A DNA stretch of 64,000 bases. It comes from JACDCA01 sp963810305 (GTDB lineage: Bacteria > Acidobacteriota > Vicinamibacteria > Vicinamibacterales > 2-12-FULL-66-21). Of the stretch, positions 59,950-64,000 are shown piece after piece (position 1 is the first letter of the stretch; each line of letters begins with the position of its first letter). Location of the stretch: positions 62,001-126,000 of the forward strand of contig CAWEMY010000005.1 of NCBI GenBank assembly GCA_963810305.1, in the 5' to 3' direction. Both the position numbers and the translations under genes were made by a program. The notes beneath the pieces were generated by a model. The model searched no databases. It saw only the letters and a list, made by a program, of their open reading frames with translations, and had not been told where the DNA came from.

Positions 59950-60382
59950 GTATTCGACTTCCGCGACTGAGCGCGCGAGAGCCACGCTCCACCGTGTCAG
60001 ATCTCGCCCGGGCGGCCGCCAAGAGCTATACAGAATAGCCCGAGCGCTGGTGATTTAGCCATCGCTCGGACGACAACTTTGCGGGTCGCCGCGTCACCGG
60101 GAGACGGACCCATAGGCTCTGAGGCGACATGCCCGGTGTGTAATTTCTGCAGCAGCGATCGTGTAAGTCCTTCCCATAAACAGGTGTCACGCTCACGTTC
60201 CCTCGGTGTATTTGCCTGAGAATTCCCGGCGAGCATGGCAATTCGTTTGCTGAGCTCAGCGGCCAGCAATCTAATTCGGCCAGAAAACGCTGTTTCGGGA
60301 AAGGTAGCCTCCGGCAGCCGGGGCGCTCGTCCGGCATGTCGTGCGACGCGGCGCGTCCCGCCCGTCTGGGAGTGGTCTGCTT
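59950..60382. other. 433-base divergent intergenic region
   Basis: Separates the minus-strand GT2 operon from the plus-strand beta-helix gene. It contains the sigma-54-type site at 60236-60251. The rest shows no further repeat, RNA gene or credible frame. A weak TATAGC-type -10 may serve the minus-strand operon near 60030. Confidence 0.5.
60236..60251 (+). promoter_or_regulatory. Sigma-54-type promoter before the beta-helix gene
   Basis: TGGCAATTCGTTTGCT has the -24 TGGCA and -12 TTGCT elements with exact GG-N10-GC spacing. The start codon at 60383 lies 132 bases downstream. The best -24/-12 match in the window, consistent with control by the activator at 46991. Confidence 0.6.
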
Positions 60383-63280
60383 ATGACTAAACGCCATCTG
60401 TGTGCTTCGTTGTGTGTGGTGACCTGGATGTTTGTCAACGCTGCCCAACCCGCAGCGGGAGCAACCTACCAAGTCGGCCCTGGCAAACCGTACTCCCGGA
60501 TCAGCGACGTGCCAGCACTGGCGCCGGGTGATGTGGTCGAGATCGCGTCGGGGACATACTACGAAGGCCGGCGCTGGACATCGTCCGGTACTGCCGCGGC
60601 TCCCATCACGATCCGCGGTGTCGGCCTGACCCGCCCGATCGTCGATGGCACGGGTGTCGACGTCAATGGCTACTTACCGGGAGGGCGTGCCCTCTTCCAG
60701 ATCGAGGGAAACTACGTCGTCGTCGAGAACATCGAGTTCCGGAACGCCCGCAACGACTCGGCAAATGGAGCGGGAATTCGCGTGCTCGCCGGCCGTTCGG
60801 CAGTGGTGCGGAACGTGCGCATCACTCAATGCGACATGGGGGTGATGGCGAACCTGCACGAAGACCTCCTGGTGGAACACAGCGAGATCGCTTCGAACGG
60901 AGCGCTCTCAGGAGCGAATTCGCACAACGTCTATGTCGGCGATGGCGGCACCGCGACATTCCAGTTCAACTACATCCACGATGCTGTGTCGGGCCAGAAC
61001 TTCAAGAGCCGGAGCCATTTCACACAACTGCTCTACAACTACATTGCGGACTCCGCGGACGGGGAGATCGGACTTGTCGATTCTGACCGGACCGACGAGC
61101 CGCACAGCAATGCGTTGATGCTCGGGAATGTCGTGGTCAGCAGTCACCGGTCTGCCGCGAACAACGTGGCGAAGTTCATCGATTTCGGGCAGGACCTGGG
61201 TTACCCGCACCGGGGCGTGCTGTATCTCATTCACAACACCCTGGTCGCAGGAATGCCCGAGATCGAGTTTCTATGGGCAACCAGTCCGCAAGGTTCGATC
61301 GTTGCCGAGCACAATATCTTCATCGGCAGTAATACGATCGCCGGGTGGTGGGTAGAAAACATTTCGGGCGCCAGAAACTGGATGCCGGCGTCTGCTGCGA
61401 TCCCGCCGGCGATGACCACCAGCTACCAGGGTGCCGCCCCAGGATTCATCGATCCAGCGACCCGCAATTTCCGGCCAGCGGCCAACGCCGCCGTCAATAA
61501 CCTTTCCGCCGGACCCAGCCTGTACTTCGACGGCCAGGGTCTCCCGCATTCGGCATTGCCGCAATTCGAATACGCGTCGCCGATGCAGGCGGTCCCCCGT
61601 GTCGCGATCGCCAGCTACGACCTGGGCGCCTACGAGTCCGGGGGCGGAGGCGCCCCCTTACCGCCGCCAGGCGGCACGCCTCCACCGCCCGGCGGCACGC
61701 CTCCACCCACTGGCCCAAGCCAGGCGGTCTTTGTCGAAATGGACACCACAACGCAGGGCGCGTGGCTGGGGACGTATGGGACGCAAGGCTATGCCCTGGC
61801 TGCTGACGTGACCAGTCTGCCGGCGGGCGCGTCGGTGTCCGCGGCGGGCCAGGGAAGCTGGATGTATAGCGCTTCGACGACCGATCCACGTGCGCTTCAG
61901 CGCCCGACGGGGGGGAGCTTTGCTGCAACATGGTACAGCAGCCGTTTCACGATCGATGTGAATACCGGCGACGGCGGCGCGCATCGGGTCGCCCTGTACT
62001 TTATGGATTTCGACGATAGGGGACGCGTGCAGTCGATCGACGTGCTGGATCCGGCTACAGGGGCGCTGCTCGACACACGGACCGCGAGCACGTTCGTCGG
62101 GGGAGTCTATGGCGTGTGGAACGTCACTGGCGCCGTTCGGTTCCGGGTGACGGCTATCGCCGGCGTCAATGCCGTGACCAGTGCGGTGTTCATCGATCCA
62201 GCCGGCGCGGTCCCCCTGCCAACCGCGAGCGCCAGATTCGTCGGTACTGACCCGACGACGCAAGGGACGTGGCGAGGTGTCTACGGCACCGGCGGGTACA
62301 TGCTCGCTGCGGAGGGCGGCCAGCCTTCCGCCGAATGCGACCATGGTGCCGTCGGCGCCAACCTGGACGTGGGCCTCGCCAACGAGCGACACGCGCGCCC
62401 TTCAGAGCGCGAACGTCGCTGGCCGCCTCGCGGCTACCTGGTACGGGAGCACCTTCACCATCGACGTGAACGCGGGCGACAGTCAGCCACGTCGCCTGGC
62501 GCTGTACATGGTTGACTGGGACGACAGGGGCCGCCGCCAAACCATTCAGATGTTCGACCTGGCCACCGGCGCGCTCCTCGACACGCAGACGGTCAGTACG
62601 TTTGTCGGGGGCCAGTATTGGACGTGGAGCATCACGGGCGCCATCCGCATTCGCGTGACCCAAAGCGCCGGTGTCAATGCGGTCGTCAGCGCGGTTTTCC
62701 TCGATTCGGGCGGGGCGGCGCCACCGCCGCCGCCATCGCCACTGCCGCCGCCACTGCCGCCGCCACTGCCACCGCCTGGAGCCAGCAGCGCAGCGTTCAT
62801 CGGGACCGACGTGACAACCGCCGGCACGTGGCGCGGCGTGTACGGCGCCGCCGGTTACATAGTCGCCAACGACGAAACCAATCTAGCTGCGCCAGTCACA
62901 TGTCGCCCTTACCGGCGCTCAGGAGTGGACCTGGGCCGGCTTCTCCGCAGACATCAGTGCGCTGCAGCGGGCGAGCGGAACGAGCCGGGTCGCGGCTACG
63001 TGGTACGGCAATAGCTTCACGATCGATGTGAACACGGGCGATGCCGGGGCCCGGCGTCTAGCGCTCTACGTCTTAGACTGGGATGCCGGCAGCCGGAGTC
63101 AGACGGTCGAGGTGATCGACGCCACCAGCGGTGCCGTGCTCGACTCGAAGATGCTCAGCAGCTTTGCGGGAGGGCAGTACCTGGATCTGGCGGGTCAGCG
63201 GTCCAATCCGCTTACGCATCACGCGCGCCACGGGCGCGAATGCGGTCGTCAGCGCTCTTTTTCTCGATCCCGAACGCTAA
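60383..63280 (+). CDS. Secreted right-handed beta-helix protein with three tandem C-terminal domains, three frameshifts
   Basis: About 965 aa when corrected. Signal peptide (HLCASLCVVTWMFVNAAQPA), a parallel beta-helix (pectate-lyase-like; ENIEFRNARNDSANGAGIRV, VRNVRITQCDMGVMANLHED, NVYVGDGGTATFQFNYIHDA), then three beta-sandwich-like domains of about 150 aa (61725-62210, 62240-62720, 62790-63280) sharing TTQGTWRGVYGTGGY, AATWY.S.FTIDVN.GD, RRLALY..DWD.RGR and NAVVSAVFLD, divided by Pro-rich linkers. Surplus bases at about 62317-62321, 62895 and 63181 break the frame. After correction it ends ALFLDPER. It has no PEP-CTERM tail. Probably a polysaccharide-processing or -binding protein under sigma-54 control. 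Confidence 0.85.
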
Positions 63281-63320
63281 AATTCTTGCCGCCTGAGCAA
63301 GCACACCACCGCACCTTGCT

Positions 63321-64000
63321 CTACACTCGCGCGGTCAGGCGACTGGATGACGAAAACGGAGGAGGGTAGCCGAGCGCAGACAGGTGGCCGAGTAGCTCCG
63401 CCCACACTCCCGCGGGCGTGCCCGTTTCGAACAGGATCCGGGTACCTACAAAGCCGTAAAAGGCAAGGCGCAGTTGCTCGTCGGTGAGCGCCAGGCGACG
63501 AGCCAGTTCGGTTAGCAAGCGCGACACGGCGTTGTCTGAAAAGAACACGTGCATGAATGCTTGCACGTGGGACAAGACAGCGCCCTTGCTGGTATGGGTG
63601 GAGTATGCGCACACAGTAAATGCGTCCTGGAGTGGAAAGCCCGGCGCGAGCGTCTCCCAATCGATGACGGCAATCTCGTCGCGCGTAAACAGAATGTTCT
63701 TGGACCAGAAATCGCCATGCACTGCTGGCGCCGTTCCTGTGACAGCTGCGGCGAAAGCAGCGATTTGCTCTGACAGGTCCCTGGCCGCACCGGTGCCATG
63801 CATCCGCAGCCGTGCCGCAAGTGCGGAGCCGAGCTCGGCGAGCGCGATCTGCTCGGGCGCAGGTACCAGCGACTGAAATTCCATCGCCCACGATGTTGCC
63901 ACGCGGAGCCGATGTGGCGGTACATCCCCCTCCGACGCACCGAACACAAACGGTTGCGTAACGCCCGGGACGCCAGTTTCGATCAGGCAGGCGCACCCGG
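63321..64000 (-). CDS. Aminoglycoside-phosphotransferase-like (APH) kinase, 5' partial
   Basis: The frame is open to the window edge, so the N-terminus is missing. Visible: the start of the large lobe (ACLIETGVPGVTQPFVFGA), catalytic loop AVHGDFWSKNILFTRD (HGDxxxxN) and metal-binding VIDWETLAPGFPLQDAF, followed by a helical end. This is the Choline/APH kinase fold. Substrate unknown, and in a glycan locus it may phosphorylate a sugar or small molecule rather than an antibiotic. It ends 40 bases from the convergent beta-helix gene. Confidence 0.85.
   Translation of the reverse strand, partial: GCACLIETGVPGVTQPFVFGASEGDVPPHRLRVATSWAMEFQSLVPAPEQIALAELGSALAARLRMHGTGAARDLSEQIAAFAAAVTGTAPAVHGDFWSKNILFTRDEIAVIDWETLAPGFPLQDAFTVCAYSTHTSKGAVLSHVQAFMHVFFSDNAVSRLLTELARRLALTDEQLRLAFYGFVGTRILFETGTPAGVWAELLGHLSALGYPPPFSSSSRLTARV

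Overview
This GC-rich 64 kb window looks like a chromosomal contig of an uncultured or poorly studied soil or freshwater bacterium, most likely Acidobacteriota (Vicinamibacteria-like). That placement is inference. It rests on gene families typical of that group: an ADOP-type ABC permease, a secreted TPR-CHAT protein, the ECF sigma/Ser-Thr kinase pair, a BlaI/M56 pair with a long repeat-bearing C-terminus, many PEGA-domain envelope proteins, and dispersed CAGCCCTTTAGGGCTG and TAACTCC-type intergenic repeats. There is no phage, plasmid, rRNA, tRNA or CRISPR array in view.

Layout. 0-12 kb: the end of a molybdopterin oxidoreductase; a minus-strand set (fasciclin, SDR-DUF2867, unknown 171 aa, decayed DUF523-DUF1722) that elsewhere travels with photolyases; an XRE-cupin regulator; an SRPBCC-ArsR operon with a clear operator; two paralogous unknown genes flanking this block; an amidohydrolase lipoprotein; a methyltransferase; a cupin fusion. 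12-18 kb: a translationally coupled CHASE2 / unknown / TPR-CHAT operon that appears to act at the cell envelope. 18-28 kb: FMN reductase, DEAD-box helicase, TonB-dependent receptor, DUF4199 protein, ADOP permease, PEGA protein, lytic transglycosylase. 28-38 kb: signalling genes (REC-histidine kinase, PAS kinase plus response regulator, PPIase-ECF sigma-Ser/Thr kinase operon, BlaI-M56 operon), with two copies of a non-coding element bearing terminal inverted repeats. 38-46 kb: amidase, secreted unknown, ECF sigma plus FecR-like protein, haem-binding protein, PEGA and TonB-like proteins.

46-64 kb is an exopolysaccharide locus of the XrtA/PEP-CTERM-associated type: two PilZ proteins, a sigma-54 activator, Wza-like export protein, outer-membrane barrel, Wzz-like protein, XrtA-type ATPase, BY-kinase, polyprenyl glycosylphosphotransferase, DUF3473-type deacetylase, membrane glycosyltransferase, methyltransferase, GT2 and a secreted beta-helix protein with three tandem C-terminal domains. 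Candidate -24/-12 promoters before the PilZ genes, the beta-helix gene and (weaker) the PEGA gene fit the local activator. No exosortase, flippase or polymerase is visible here.

At least ten otherwise full-length genes carry single-base frameshifts, mostly +1 insertions. This points to residual assembly error (or, less likely, widespread decay), so split genes are described here as single genes with the shift position given.
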